Below are positions 32,820-45,217 of a stretch of 64,000 bases of DNA, in pieces. The stretch is from Saussurea involucrata (lineage: Eukaryota > Streptophyta > Magnoliopsida > Asterales > Asteraceae), in assembly GCA_033807775.1 (NCBI GenBank), contig CM066317.1, forward strand, positions 13,341,370 through 13,405,369, given 5' to 3'. Every line of letters begins with the position of its first letter. Within the stretch, counting starts at the first letter, position 1. Under the pieces are notes generated by a model. It was not told the DNA's origin. It saw nothing but the letters and a program-made list of their open reading frames with translations, and searched no databases. The position numbers and the translations under genes are program-made.

Positions 32820-33370
32820 GTAAGAAATTCCTTCCTTCCATTTCTTTCCTGTTTTTTATAACCAGTCTTGTAGTAGTTCATCTTGTTTTCTCTGTTTTTT
32901 CTGTTCTTTTATAGCCAGTTAAGAAAAGGGAGGACTGCTACGGTAGCAGTGGGGGTCAGGCGGGTTTAGGACAGGGTCAACAACCACCTATGTGTCAGGT
33001 GGAAGGGTGTAATTTGGATCTCAATGATGCTAAAACATACTAATCAATGCTAAAGACGGTACCCAGGTACGGCATCAAACTTGGTATATGTGTTAAAAAT
33101 GTAGCAATAAAGGCTTGGTATCTTTGGACATGCATCAAGATCCTAATCAATCCTAACATAGCAGCTTGATGTTTGAATCTTGCGATTACCTACTTGTTTC
33201 ATCATGACATCATGCATTGCAGCAACAGTTGACTAGAGGTTGAGCACCTTTATCTCCTTTTCGTTGTCAAAAATGCGTCCCAGAGAAGTATAAGTGTTCA
33301 TCCACATGTTCTGGTACTGAACCTCCTTTTTTACTCTTGCGACCGAGTCTTTTTCTTTATCCTTCCTTTT

Positions 33371-35251
33371 TGTAACACCTCGAAATTTCGTTATATTATG
33401 TTTTAATATAATTGAAGTTGTTTTGTAATTGGATTTTTAAGTTTGTGCTATTTTGCAATTATATTAATCAATGGGGTTAAAAGTTAAGTAACCAAAGTTT
33501 GATGTTAAATTGGAAAATTGAAACTTGAGGGGGTATTGGGTTATTTTGGAAAGTTGAGGATATTTTAGGGATAGGTTAAACTGAATTGAGATATTATCTC
33601 AATTCATATTGTTGGAGTCGGCAAAGGCAGAGAGAAAGATAGAGAGAAAGAAAAGAGAAAGAATAGAAGGAAATCAAGCTTTTGGGTCTTCATCTTGGTA
33701 AGAAATTTACCATGGTTTCAGACAAAACTTGTTATAGATCTATGGTTGTGAACAAATCTATTTGTTGAATTTGGTTTCCAGAATCATTGACAGCAGTTTG
33801 GAATCAGATTGTGAAGAGAAGTGGGTTTATCTTCTTTAAGGTGAGTCATTCACACTTTTTGTCTAAATCCTTGTTTTCTGTCAAATTAAACATTAAGACA
33901 TGTGTATAAATTGGTTTGGGACTGAATGAAAGTGTTTAAAACAAGCTGAATGGAACAGACATGGATTTAGATTGTAAAAATAGGCTACAGGTCGAAGTTT
34001 CCGGATAAAAAGAATAGTATCCGGAAACCTCTGTATAAAGGTTTTCGAACAAGGCAAAGTTAACCGGTAAGTTGTTATTTTTGTAGTTACCAGACGGTAT
34101 CCAGATTATTTAGTTTCCGAATGTCATCCGGATTAAATATGTATCCGGTAAGAATCATATCCGGAAAGCTTGTGTATCCGGAAAGATTAGTGTATCCGGT
34201 AAGTGTGGGTATCCGGAAAGTTATGTTATCCGGATAGTTTGGGGTGTCCGGAAACTCTTGTTGTCTGATCATTTTTAAGTACCCGGTAACTTGGGTTTTA
34301 CTAAACTTCTGGACAGAGTAAGAAGGAAGAATTGAAATATAATTCTAGTAGCTTTAATATACGTACAGATGGATTGTAGTATGTTAGACTTAAAGATTGT
34401 TTAGTTTGATACTATGCAGTTGTGTAGTATGTGTAATGGATCCATAGGCACTATTATGTATTGTAACGAGGAATAGGCATAAAGAAAATTGTAATTCCTA
34501 TTTCGTAAAGGTGTTATGAAATGAGAAATAGGCATAAAGGAAAATTGTAATTTCTATTTCATATGGTAGAAATCGAGGAATAGGCATAAAGCAAATTGTA
34601 ATTCCTGATTTCTAGGGAAAGATCAGAGATAGGCATAAAGTAACTTGTAATCTCTACTTCCAGGCCAAGAAATAGGCATAAAGCAACTTGTAATTTCTTG
34701 GATAAGAGCAATAGTCTAGAATCTATAATGATTCGTAGTAGGCTCTTGATTTTGATATTATGACTTACCGAATGCTAGTCATATTCAGGGGATCGGGTAT
34801 GATCTTGTCGTTTAGGTGAGCACGTGTACGGTAAGAATAGTGGAGAACAGGTTTGGTTATATGTATTGTATATTCTCAAACTGCTAACGTTTTAAATTTG
34901 AATTTGGATGTTCTCACTAGGCGTAAGCCTAATCTTTCAAATTAAATTTTCTTACCAGATACAGGCTCAGGGAAGTAATGGGAGGTGGGTCGAGAGCTTT
35001 TGAAGTATCCAACTTAAGAGATAAGCGGAGGAGTTAGCTAATGCATTGAGGCTTTTTGATGGATTGTTTAGATAACTTAGTTAATCTAATTGTAGTGGAC
35101 ATGATTAGATTAATAAGTTATTGAGAGAATTCCATGTTTGTAATTACGAAACCTCATAGTTATTTCTCTTCTTATATAAAAGTTTGGATGTTATTTGTCA
35201 TAACTTGTTACAAATTGAGGTTCAAATTAGCCATGATTTTAGGGTGTTACA
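33371..35251 (+). repeat. Ty3/gypsy solo LTR, copy A
   Basis: TGTAACACCTCGAAATTTCG at the start, AGGGTGTTACA at the end, 1881 bases. Flanks CTTTT and CTTTC agree at 4 of 5. It is homologous to copies B (45218) and C (58969, inverse) in ends and in landmarks such as 'ctcactaggcgtaagccta' at 34914-34932. It contains a TATCCGGAAAG/TATCCGGTAAG array (34010-34290) and tandem 'aataggcataaag' units (34440-34710). Confidence 0.85.
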
Positions 35252-36353
35252 CTTTCTTTGTCAAAGGTGGTGGCCGGAGGTGGTGACGGGCAGTTGCAGG
35301 CGGGTTTAGTGGGTGAGAGAGAGAGAGAGGGGGAGAGAGAGAAAACGATAGGGTCGATGTTTGGGTGAGCTTCAGAGAATGAAGAAAGGTGTAGGTGTGG
35401 GTGAGAGGTGGAGACAAAGGTGGTTGTAGGTGGTGGTGCGTGAGGAAGAAGAAAGGTGAGGAGGGGGGAGGGGGTTATGATGTCTTTATTATTATAGTTA
35501 AGAGTTATTTTTTATTGTTTTTTTATCAGGAAGAGGACAAAAGAGAGGGTAAAAAGACAAAAATACCCCTAGTTAATTGGGTTAACAGATTCCGTTAGAC
35601 GGAGGGACCTTCTGCGTGCGCTTATGCATACCACAGGGACGTCTAGTGTAATTAATGCGAATTAGGGACCATATTCAAAATATGACCACACCACAGGGAC
35701 CATTCATGTAATTTACTCTATATATTTTCATATCCTTGCATTTAAAGCTTTTTTTCCACACGTGATAAAGTATTCTAGTTTTAATATTTGATTTTATATA
35801 CTCATTTTGTATCGAAATATATTTTTTAGTTTGTCTTAAAATAAGTATTTATTTTAAGAAAATAAATAAATATTTTTTTATTATACCTTTAGTTATGAGT
35901 TTGAGAAATTAATTACTCCTTATATTCCTTTATTATTAAGGATAAAACTGTTATATAGTTCATGCAAAATATAATAATTAAACTTAACAAAAATTGTGAT
36001 ATCTTTTTTCATTACGAATATTTAAAGCATCTTCAACAATTATGTTGTAATAGAAATTTTAATGATTTAGGAGTGTTTTGTACTCCAACGGTCATGTTAT
36101 ATTATATGATAAAATAGAAAGTAAAAAAATAGGATTTGAAAATCTCTAAATTTTGAAAAATCTCAAAAATTCTATTTAGGAGAAAAATAGTATTTTAATT
36201 CTTTTCTACCAATAAAAATTATTGAAATCAATGTTTATGGGAGATAAATAGCATTTAATATTAAATATTTTAACAATATAGTAAATGCTAACGTTGTTAA
36301 AATAGAATAGCTAATAGAGTTGGATGAAAGAGAACTTGAGTTTTTATACTTAC

Positions 36354-36661
36354 GGGCCGTTTACCTAATCACTTACCCGGGTAAGTGCTTACCGGTAAAA
36401 TTCAATATTATCACTTACTTTCCAGGTAAGATTTTAGTCTATCAAAATGACATCGTATGCAACAATTTAGCCAGTAAGCGCTAACCGTGGTAAGAGCCGT
36501 CACACTTACTTACCGGGTAAGACTCTCGATCCTTCCTTTCGACTCTCGGTTCTTGCTTCCGCTCTTACCGGGTAAGATTCTTAGTCCTTGCCATATGCAA
36601 TCCGGTAAGCTAATGTGACTTGGTAAACACTTACCCTGGTAAGCGTTTTGTAAACGGTCCC
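36354..36661. mobile_element. Tourist-like MITE, GGTAAG family, copy 4
   Basis: Ends GGGCCGTTTACC and GTAAACGGTCCC with TTA beside each (36350-36352, one base off the TIR; 36662-36664). It is very similar to the copy at 9809. The rest of 35728-37750 is AT-rich and shows no gene; a C run lies at 37727-37740. Confidence 0.75.
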
Positions 36662-37808
36662 TTAATTTTAGAAAATTATAGCATAACTATTAAAGATGCT
36701 CTTATATTACAGATGGAGTATAACTTCTTTTACTATTATTAAATACTAAACATCAATTAAATATGCAATTAGTGACTTACAATACATGTTATAAATGTCC
36801 TACAATATAACTAGTTGTGTGCTTGTGTGATGCAACGCGAATTATATTATTGTAGATCGAGAATGAAATATTAATACCACTTTTTATTACAAAAACCAAA
36901 CATTTATATTTAAAATAAAAATAAAAATTGCAATGATGGTTGAACATGTTTTACTAATTAAATGCTCGAAAAATGTATATCGATCTTGTGTTAGATTATA
37001 AATTCTAACATGTTCTCGTTATGCCAGAACTACAAAATTACAGTAAAACATTGTGAAGAAACCTTCACAGCAAAAACATTGTGAAGATATCATAAACATA
37101 GATGATTGTTGCAAAAATGTTTTTGCATCTTAACTAAAAATTGTTTAAAAGAGTTAGAACCGTTGTTTTCTATGAAGATATCGGATTTTTTAAACCAAAC
37201 CGAACTCACCCACCCAGTAAATCCCCTTTCAAAGTGGGGTATAAGATAAGATCTAAGCAGACTTGGCCTCTATCCCAAATAGCATACAGAAGGAGGTTCA
37301 AACGAGAACAATAACTAAATAAATGAACAAGAATACAGTCAAATTACATGTGATTTACATGCGGCTTACAGAACACGGTCAACGCAAGGGTGAGCGGGCG
37401 ACCTGACCCGCAACCTCAACCTCAGGTCTCTGCCAAAGTCGCGTGAATCACATGTGATTCAGCCATTTTATGTTCTCTTATTTAGTTATTGTTCTCGTAC
37501 GAACCTCTAGCAAAACAATCGTCTCCATAAAAACATCATCGGATTTTTAAACATTTGCAACCAAGTTAAATAGTAAATCCCACAATTATTTTCCCAGTTT
37601 AGCAAATTTTATGGCAATTATATGATCATGTAAAAGCTTCAACAGATCATATCTCAATATCAAACCCCATGATCCAATTGATATCAATCTCTTTTCCTGT
37701 ATATACACATAATATAACTATCCCCTCCCCCCCCCCCCCCACCTCCTTGTATCTATTTGTTTATATATATTCTTAAGAACCCATAAAAAGTAGGGTTAGA
37801 GATGGGAC

Positions 37809-40800
37809 CTAATTGTCGCCAATCGCGCAAGGAATGCAAGGCGGGTCTTTCGACTGGTCTTGAGGAGTGATGTTCTGCAAGCATTGATCGTGAAAAGTAT
37901 GCCCACAAGGAAGAACCGCAACCGGTGGTGGCGGCACGGGTTGGTAAACCGCACCTTCGGATGTTAACGAAAGGTCCCTCTTGCATAGAAAGCATTTATA
38001 TCCGGCCAATCGTGGAGTTGTAGCGGGATCTGCATATAATCGAGGTTGTTATCATGTCGAGTTTATGAAAGAAAACCGTAGAACTAATTGGTAAATTTTA
38101 AGGACAGAAGAATAATCATAAGTAGAGGTGCCAAAGCTGCAAGGGCACATGGGTCAAAGCACAAAGGATGAAATACATACAATCTCAAGAACAAAGGTCA
38201 CTATGACTCCAAAACATCCTAGAGGGTCCCACAACTTTAAAAATCCTATAAAAGCTCTCTACTGTATTATGGGTCCTTCATGTTTTCTAGAGTCTTCTTG
38301 AGCCCTATGATCAAGTAGAACCAAGAACGCTATTATGTCCAGAGTCGTCTTTGGAGGGTTTGTGCCACTTATAAAAGCGGAAGCTCTCCTCCCTTGTAGC
38401 ATCCAGATGTTGGGAACGATAAAGAAAAGATAATAAAAGAACAAACTGCAAAGAGTGTATTTTGCTCCTTTTGTGTGTAATCCTTCAACAAAAAGCCTTC
38501 TATCCCAATCTAGTTGGGCGCCTAGAATGTATAACAAGCTAAAGTTGTACGATGAATCCCCACAAAAGATAATATACGCTGCAAATGAAGTTCTCCAAAA
38601 AAGATTACAAAGGCTGTCTGGTAGTCCTCAATAACTTATATATACAAAGGCATTGTAAAGATGCTACTGGGTTGGGTTCCGGTGAGAATGAAAGTTATGG
38701 TGAGAAGGGTAAGAAGGGATCTCCACCCTTGGATGCACATTAGGATGAGACGCACCGGATCAATTCCCTTGGGGAGCACAATTCATGGGTGGGTTTGAGA
38801 TTAAAAGTGATCAAGGGTCCAGATCCCTTCTTACCTTCTCACCTTAATTTTTCTTCTCACACGATCCTTCATCAGATGCTAAATTGGATTAGGATACCTA
38901 ATGACCCATCTAATGAAACAGCGACCATGTGCAGACTGCAGAGAAATAGGTGACCAAGTTATACGATCTTACCCTTCTAGATTCTTCTAGAGTAATCTGT
39001 AGACAAAGTACGTTTCGTACTTGGCATGAGCCTATTTCCAACATTTACCAATTCTCTATGCTATATTTCTTGTTGTGGGTATCACTCATACCCACCCAGA
39101 TCGAGGAAACTCCAGGAATGATCATGAGATCCAGATTATTACAGCCAACTATGAAAAGAATCACATTAGGAGCAACTACTTTGCTCTGCATAAAGCAAAG
39201 CTGTAACATTTGGCATCTTAAACAATCAAAAGGACTTATGTTAACATCAAAACAAGCATCAAGTATGAGAATTCCACAATTAAGACTCCAGACTGTACAA
39301 TTAAATTATATAGAAGCTAGGTTTTGTAGAAATGGGGAAGGAATGAAAAAGAGATATACCTTTCCGTGCGATATGAGCAACAGCAGGAATACGAGATTTA
39401 AAATGCGAGGTGCCAGGTATATAAGGATGAATAGGAGCAGATACAGGAGTACCAAGTTGTCTCCGTGATGTGACTGGTCTAGAAGGATGAACAAGAGCAG
39501 TCGTTACAGGAATAGCTGGTTTTGTGGGGAATGGGATCGGAACAGAATGATGATTGGTTGGATGTGTTATCTTTTGGCGCTGAACCCAAGGGGAAGCAGG
39601 AGGGGGTGCAACTGCAGTTCTCTTGTGATATGGCCTCGTATGAAAGTCAAACTTTTGGGAAAGACCATCAACAGTTAAAGCTGGACAAATATCAAGTGAA
39701 AGTGAGAGTTAGATATTCACAGCTGTAATCATGGTGGGGTTGATCGGGTTGAAGGCATTTGAACAACCCAACCCAATGTTTGTGGTTTGAAAAATCTCAA
39801 CCCAACCCAACTCGACCCAACCCAACCCAACCCAACCCAAATCAAACCGTATGGGTTGGTTGGGTTGATACTTGTACATCAAAATATTCTCCCAACCTTG
39901 AATATGTTGTTTTCTCTACTTATAATTCCTTTTTCATCGTCAATCATTTGGTAAAGTTTACCCTCTTTAAATCCTAAGCATATCACATTCAACTACTTTT
40001 CTCAATTTGCATATATGTGTTCATAGTTACTGAACATATATACGAAGGAATTATATAAAGAACGAGAAGAAATTGAATATATGTATACCAAGAGGGAACG
40101 CGATGGTGTAATTGTCTAATGTACATATTAATAGGGACTTAACAACCATATTAAATCCAAGAACTTAAAAAATATCGGGTTCATCGGGTTGGGTTGGGTT
40201 CAAATGATCGTAATCCAATTACAACCCAATACCTACGGTTTGAAGATTTTACGACTCGATTAGACATCAAGTTGCTTTGGGTTAGGTTACTTTGTGGTGG
40301 GTTGGGTTGGGTTGACCGGGTTGGTTGAGTTGGTCGGGTTTTTGAGCTCCCCTAATCATAAGATGCTCCAGGAACTTATACAAGTTGCATCTTTTCAGGT
40401 TCTTTTTATATCAAATTGCAAGTAGAGAGAGACAGATCCAAATACCATTGGTAGAAGCAGTTCCTCGAGGATCCTTAGGAAGCTGAATCAAGGCATCTTG
40501 AGATTGACCTAAAGAAGACAAAAACAAGCATCAAATTTGCAACATTGCCAGCACAGACCAGTATTGTCTACCCTCAAGTGGTTATGGGTTTTATTTACCA
40601 TGAGCGGAAAAGGGTTCTTGAGAGTTCAATGGATAATTAATAGGTGTTCCGTCAGTCCGATCTGGTTGCCATGAAAACAATCTCAAGAAATTAAAAAAAA
40701 ACACCACAATGAATGTTGAGAAAAAAAGCAAGTAGTCGTACCAATAGAACGTCGAAGAAGATGATCTGGCAGGTAACTGGACCCTTTCTCTGGAAATTGA

Positions 40801-43239
40801 CATATCTGACCTGAAAATAAATAACATAAATCACTAAATGCCACCCACATAAACAAGAAAATGCAAGACAACGCCATGCTAATGCATCCAGTACAGCCTT
40901 ATAGCTTGAAGATATTCTACTTATCCCATGTGCATTAAGTGATGCTAAACCTTAATCAGTTGGTTATTCATCATGGCTAAGGGATACGTTATCATTGTCA
41001 TTTTCATTTTGGTTTATTACATCAGACAACAGCCAAACAATAATACATGCCATTTACTTTTTCCTAAAAACCAGGTTACATACCGTTTCAATAAGCTACG
41101 CCAATATGGCGAATGTAAACACAAGGAGAAAGCACACAGAATATGCTTCTGAAATGGTGCTTTTGATATATAATTGATTCTTGTAACCTAAGATAAGTTA
41201 ACGAATCAGAAATTTGGCGCCTAAACAAGGTTTTTGGGTCTACACACTTCCCCTATTTGACAAATTTTGAATAACTTTCAAATAATTCAACTTGTTGTAG
41301 ACTTGTAGTTCCGTGAAAACCCCCTGCTCCCCAACCAAAGTGCCAGTGCAGGCTAAACAAATTATGGTCCATCACTGAATATTAAGATCACTGAATTGAT
41401 GCTTATAAACTGAGCTCACCCTGCAGTTCTAACAAAACTCACATAGCAATCATATACCTAGAAATGTATAAAATGGTCTACATCAGGATACCTGTACTGG
41501 TTGTCTGCAAGTTTGTTCCCATGGGAGATAGATGCCTCTCAGCAACTTGAGGACTATCTTTCCCATTAAGCTCAACTCCCAGCCTTTTGGGGAATGGAGC
41601 ATCTGTGACAGCTTGACCACTGCTAACCCAAGCTACTTGAGGTGCTGCTATCCTCTGGGGAAAAAGACCACCACTAAGACCTTGAGTAGTCATGCCATTG
41701 TGTGATAAGAGTTGTTGCCCTGTAAGGGGAACAGAAAAAACTTAGGTGACGTTTGTCTTTTAACAGGTGCTGAAGTCTGAAGTCTTATTTCACTCTGATT
41801 AATAAGAGGTGGTGCTGAAGTCTGAAATCTAATCAATAAGACTGTTATGGGTACAGTGATTGAGGTGATGTGTAATGAGAAACAAAAATGAAAACCTTTA
41901 TTCTTCCTCGAATCAAAGCTAAAAGCGAACAATTACCTTGGGTACCTGCATAATTCTGCCTGGTAGAACAGCTTCCAAGTCCAAGAGAAGGAGAATTCGT
42001 TGAACTCTCTGATGGTAGGCTGTTGACAGCTGTGAAACGAGTATTCTGTAGCTGACCAGAAGGCGTATGAGACGCGATCCATGAAGGTTTAGAAGATTCT
42101 GGTGCTAACCCATTCAAGTCATATTGTTGGGAATTAAAGAACTGAGCAGAATTACCACCAAGTGCCCCTGAATGTGCGGCTTGATCACCCACAAAGGCTC
42201 TATAATGATCCAAATCACCATATCTTATGTTCCTGCTACTCAGAAAATTTGAGTTACCATCATCATGCCTAGAGATGCCATGTTGCATATCACTTTGTTG
42301 CATTTGTAAAATATGATAAGGGCTAGAACCTGGCCCACTATTTAGAGTACACTGAACTCCAGCCTCATTGTTGGTTGAGGTCATTCTATCCACATGACAT
42401 GATTCATTAGAGAAGCCACTAATGTTTCTCTGTAAACCCATAGAGCCAGAATCTAAAGTTTGACCCATAGCTCTCCGAGCACGAGCTATCTTTAACTCAG
42501 CCGAAGCTGCTTCTTTTAGCGCGTGAGGAATCTCTCTGCCTCCAGTTTGAGATCTAGTTATGGTTTCTTCGGTGCCACCAATTCCAAGACTCAGGAAACT
42601 ACCCTCAGCTTTTCCTTGGACCCCACATTGACTGGTATTGAAGTTAACGTTGTTTCTATGAGCCGTTGCAGTGTCTCCAGGGCCAAATGGCAAAAGTGAG
42701 CAAACAATATCTGCATTTACCTCTGGTCTATTAAAAGGTGCAAAGTTTCTTGCAGTAGTTGGGTTCTTACTAGACCATGGATTCTCAAAGCTGCTAATAC
42801 CAGACCCATTGTTCATTCCACCACCAGAAATTGCATTGTGTTCTTGATTGATAAACTGTGGACCCCACCTCATGTTCCATTCAGGTAACGATGGAACTTC
42901 CGGGAGATCTGTGTTTGCAGTATTGGGAATCAGGTTAATTTGGGAATTCTGAAAGCTATTGGGGTTCATAAAATAAGCCATATGGTTTCCACTGGTTTCA
43001 GGGATCCCTTGGGCAATAGATTGATTCATCGAGCACATGTTCTCCCAACCAGGGGCAACAGGCATATCTGGGATGGACTCAAAACGACCACCAGCAACAT
43101 TTCCTTCTCGAAAACTTACACCACTGATTGAATGCATATTTGGAGCAATGCTCTTTGTATAATCATTGTTTAATTGTATTAATGGATTAGCAGAAGCAGG
43201 TGGGTTGTCCTTTTCATTTGTTCTGCTACTTCCCATCAT
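37809..43239 (-). CDS. RING-H2 zinc-finger protein, seven coding exons, 755 aa
   Basis: Probable E3 ubiquitin ligase. Coding exons: 43239-41937, 41719-41492, 40810-40742, 40661-40599, 40508-40446, 39680-39360, 38029-37809; each has GT and AG sites, every intron is phase 1, and the joined frame has no stop before 37811. The first exon (434 aa) is low-complexity, rich in Asn, Ser, Gly and Gln, with one motif-like basic helix (HALKEAASAELKIARARRAM). The middle exons are short and Pro-rich. The last exon carries the RING: C695, C698, C724, H726, H729, C732, C747, C750 (C-X2-C-X25-C-X-H-X2-H-X2-C-X14-C-X2-C). No signal peptide or membrane helix. The RING is at the extreme C-terminus. Start: two adjacent ATGs; the first is used. 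Introns 1, 5 and 6 contain transposon pieces. The 5' side (43960-44035) has a (GA) run, probably promoter or leader. I recognise the domain, not the gene. Confidence 0.8.
38667..38873. mobile_element. MULE-type MITE in intron 6 of the RING gene
   Basis: Flanked by AGATGCTA (38659-38666 and 38874-38881). It has the same 'gggttccggtgagaa' start and 'cttctcacacgat' end as the element at 11966-12200. Confidence 0.8.
39733..40352. mobile_element. Non-autonomous hAT-like element rich in AACCC/GGGTTG, in intron 5 of the RING gene
   Basis: Flanks TAATCAT (39726-39732 and 40353-40359) match over seven bases. One arm has 'cccaacccaacccaaccc', the other 'gggttgggttgggtt', so the ends can pair. The runs look telomere-like but are part of this element. 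Confidence 0.65.
41742..41840. repeat. MITE fragment in intron 1 of the RING gene
   Basis: It starts TTAGGTGACGTTTGTCTTTT and repeats 'gtgctgaagtctgaa', as in the TTA-flanked MITEs at 20126 and 48970. The far end is not seen. Confidence 0.5.
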
Positions 43240-43959
43240 CAGATGACTCTGTCAATAGTTCATTAAAAGTGAGAACATCATAATCGCTATACATGTTGTA
43301 ACTTACTATAAGTTATAATCCACAAGACAAATTGATGGTTACATTACAAAAAATATTCACAAGTGGGTATATGTGTGTGTGAAAGCACATCAGAAACCAA
43401 TCAAATCCCCAATTAGGTCAATAAGCCCTAAAAGCACAAATGTAAAACGAAACTTCCCACTAACATGATATCAATTACCAAATGGTCGAAACACACATAA
43501 TCCACCATTCTACACAAAATTATTTAGGGGAAAAAGACAAAGAACGATCGATAAAAGAGCAGAAACCCTAAACCTGATGAAAGCAGAACGATCGTCAAAT
43601 TTCAGAAAACCCCAAAACGCTTAAAGTATGAACCCTTAAAAACACCAACCAAGTCACATGATAGTGATGAATGTGAACAAATTACTGGCAGAGTTAGCTT
43701 AAGAACTACGAGACCTAACGATCGACTGTTCATCAAAATCATCGAACAAGAAAACATAATAGCAATCAAAGATCCACTAGATGATGATCAGTTACTAAAA
43801 GAAAACAATCAAGAAGGCAAATAGACAACAATCGCAAGAGCACCAAGATGGAATTTCAACAAATAATCATAAATTTACAGCTATATACACACACAAAACA
43901 GATAAACAAGCGATTATGAGTGAGCTTTGTGTTCGTACTTCCGAGTGATGGGTGCGAGT

Positions 43960-44036
43960 TCTTGATCGAGAGAGAATGAGAGAGAGAGAGCGAGCGAGAG
44001 AGAGAGAGAGAGCGAGAGAGAGAGAAAGAGAGGTGC
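43960..44036 (-). promoter_or_regulatory. GA/CT-rich leader or core promoter of the RING gene
   Basis: A run of 'gagagagag' on the plus strand (CT-rich on the coding strand) about 730 bases upstream of the start codon. Such Y-patch-like CT runs are common near plant transcription starts. An untranslated first exon here, spliced to the coding exon near 43249 (attgacag|agtc), is likely but not proven. Confidence 0.4.
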
Positions 44037-44277
44037 TTTTTGGCGCTTAGGGCTGGATGGGAGTTTTAAAGGGTTCGGTGTGGGGACCATTGTCAGCTGA
44101 CGTCATTAGACACGTGGAAATACCACGGAGCTAATGACGTGTCATCGTTCTTCATTCATGACAGGCGGCAACCTGAGATTACAAACCGACGCGCGTTTCC
44201 TGAATGGCAAGATAGTAATTTGCGTTGATGCAGAAGGGTATTTATGGGAAATTACTTAACGCTTCTGCACTCTACAG

Positions 44278-45041
44278 TGGAGGTGGCCAAAAAATCGGGC
44301 CAGTCCGGGCCTCAAAAAGGACCGGGCCGAAACATTATTCCAAGGCCCGGGCTTTGGTCGGGGCCGGCCCGGGTCGGGCTTGAGCATAAATATCCGGGTC
44401 CGCTTAGACTTTTTATAAGCCCGGGCTTACGGGCCGGGCCCTAAACCAGGCCTTAAACTGGGCCTTCACAAAAAAATATTTTTAAAAATTTATAAATGTT
44501 ATTTTAATTATCTAATACACTTAAAAATGCTTAACTAGGTCGCTCAAATATACTTAAAAATTTGTTTTATTGTAATTTGTTCGTTTGATTTATCACTGTC
44601 GGTCATTTTGAGCGAAAAATGGAAAAATTGAGAAGTTGAGAAATTGAGAAGTTGAGAAAAACGAACACGAGGTAGCGAGAAATCGAGAATTGTGTTTTTT
44701 GCGTTTTGTAATTTGGTATATAACCCCATACACCAACTTTCCTATTTATAGTGTTGAGGAACCATTAAAAACCAAAAAAAGGGTCACAAATCATCAAAAA
44801 CGGTCATATAGTCGTTATATAATGGACATATTTTCAAATTCGAAATGGGTCGGGCCGGACCGGGCTTGGGTCCGGGCCGCAATCAGGCTTCGAGTCGGAC
44901 CGGCGAAACTTCCAAATACTAGGTCCGGTTAGGCCCGATGGGCGGAGGCTCGGGCTTTGGGCGAGTCGGGTCGGACCAGGCTTTATGCGGACTGGGCTTC
45001 TAGCGGGTCGGGCCGGATCCGGACATGTTTGGCCATCTCTA
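44278..45041. mobile_element. Non-autonomous hAT-like element, GGGCC-rich
   Basis: Flanks CTCTACAG (44270-44277) and CTCTGCAG (45042-45049), 8 bp with one mismatch. Ends TGGAGGTGGCCAAA and, inverted, TAGAGATGGCCAAA. GGGCC/GGCCC-rich arms surround an AT-rich core. Encodes nothing convincing. Confidence 0.85.
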
Positions 45042-45217
45042 CTCTGCAGCAGGTGTTTATGGCAAGATATGGGAAGTTGACTCAAATAGCCAAAATTGGC
45101 GTCCTAGTCATTTTTCTTCGGGTTTGGCACAAATAGTCAATGAGTTTGCATTTCACACTTCTAGGTCCGCACTCACAATTGCGGATCTGCTCGAAAGTAC
45201 GAATCTGACATTTTTTA

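Larger units (their letters stand above)
32340..35718. mobile_element. Long-TIR Mutator-like (Pack-MULE-like) element with nested solo LTR
   Basis: Arms of about 190 bases (32340-32530 and 35527-35718) run from AGTAAATTACATGAATGG to its inverse, through 'aacgaaatctgttaac' and its complement. The duplication is TATATATTT (32331-32339 and 35719-35727). No transposase. Inside are a C-rich stretch, a putative captured first exon (32694-32819), a gypsy solo LTR (33371-35251) and GA-rich DNA (35310-35345). Confidence 0.8.

Noticed and set aside
39780..40330. AACCC/GGGTTG runs that look like an interstitial telomere.
   Set aside because: They lie within the inverted arms of a hAT-like element with matching TAATCAT flanks; the unit is not the plant telomere repeat TTTAGGG.
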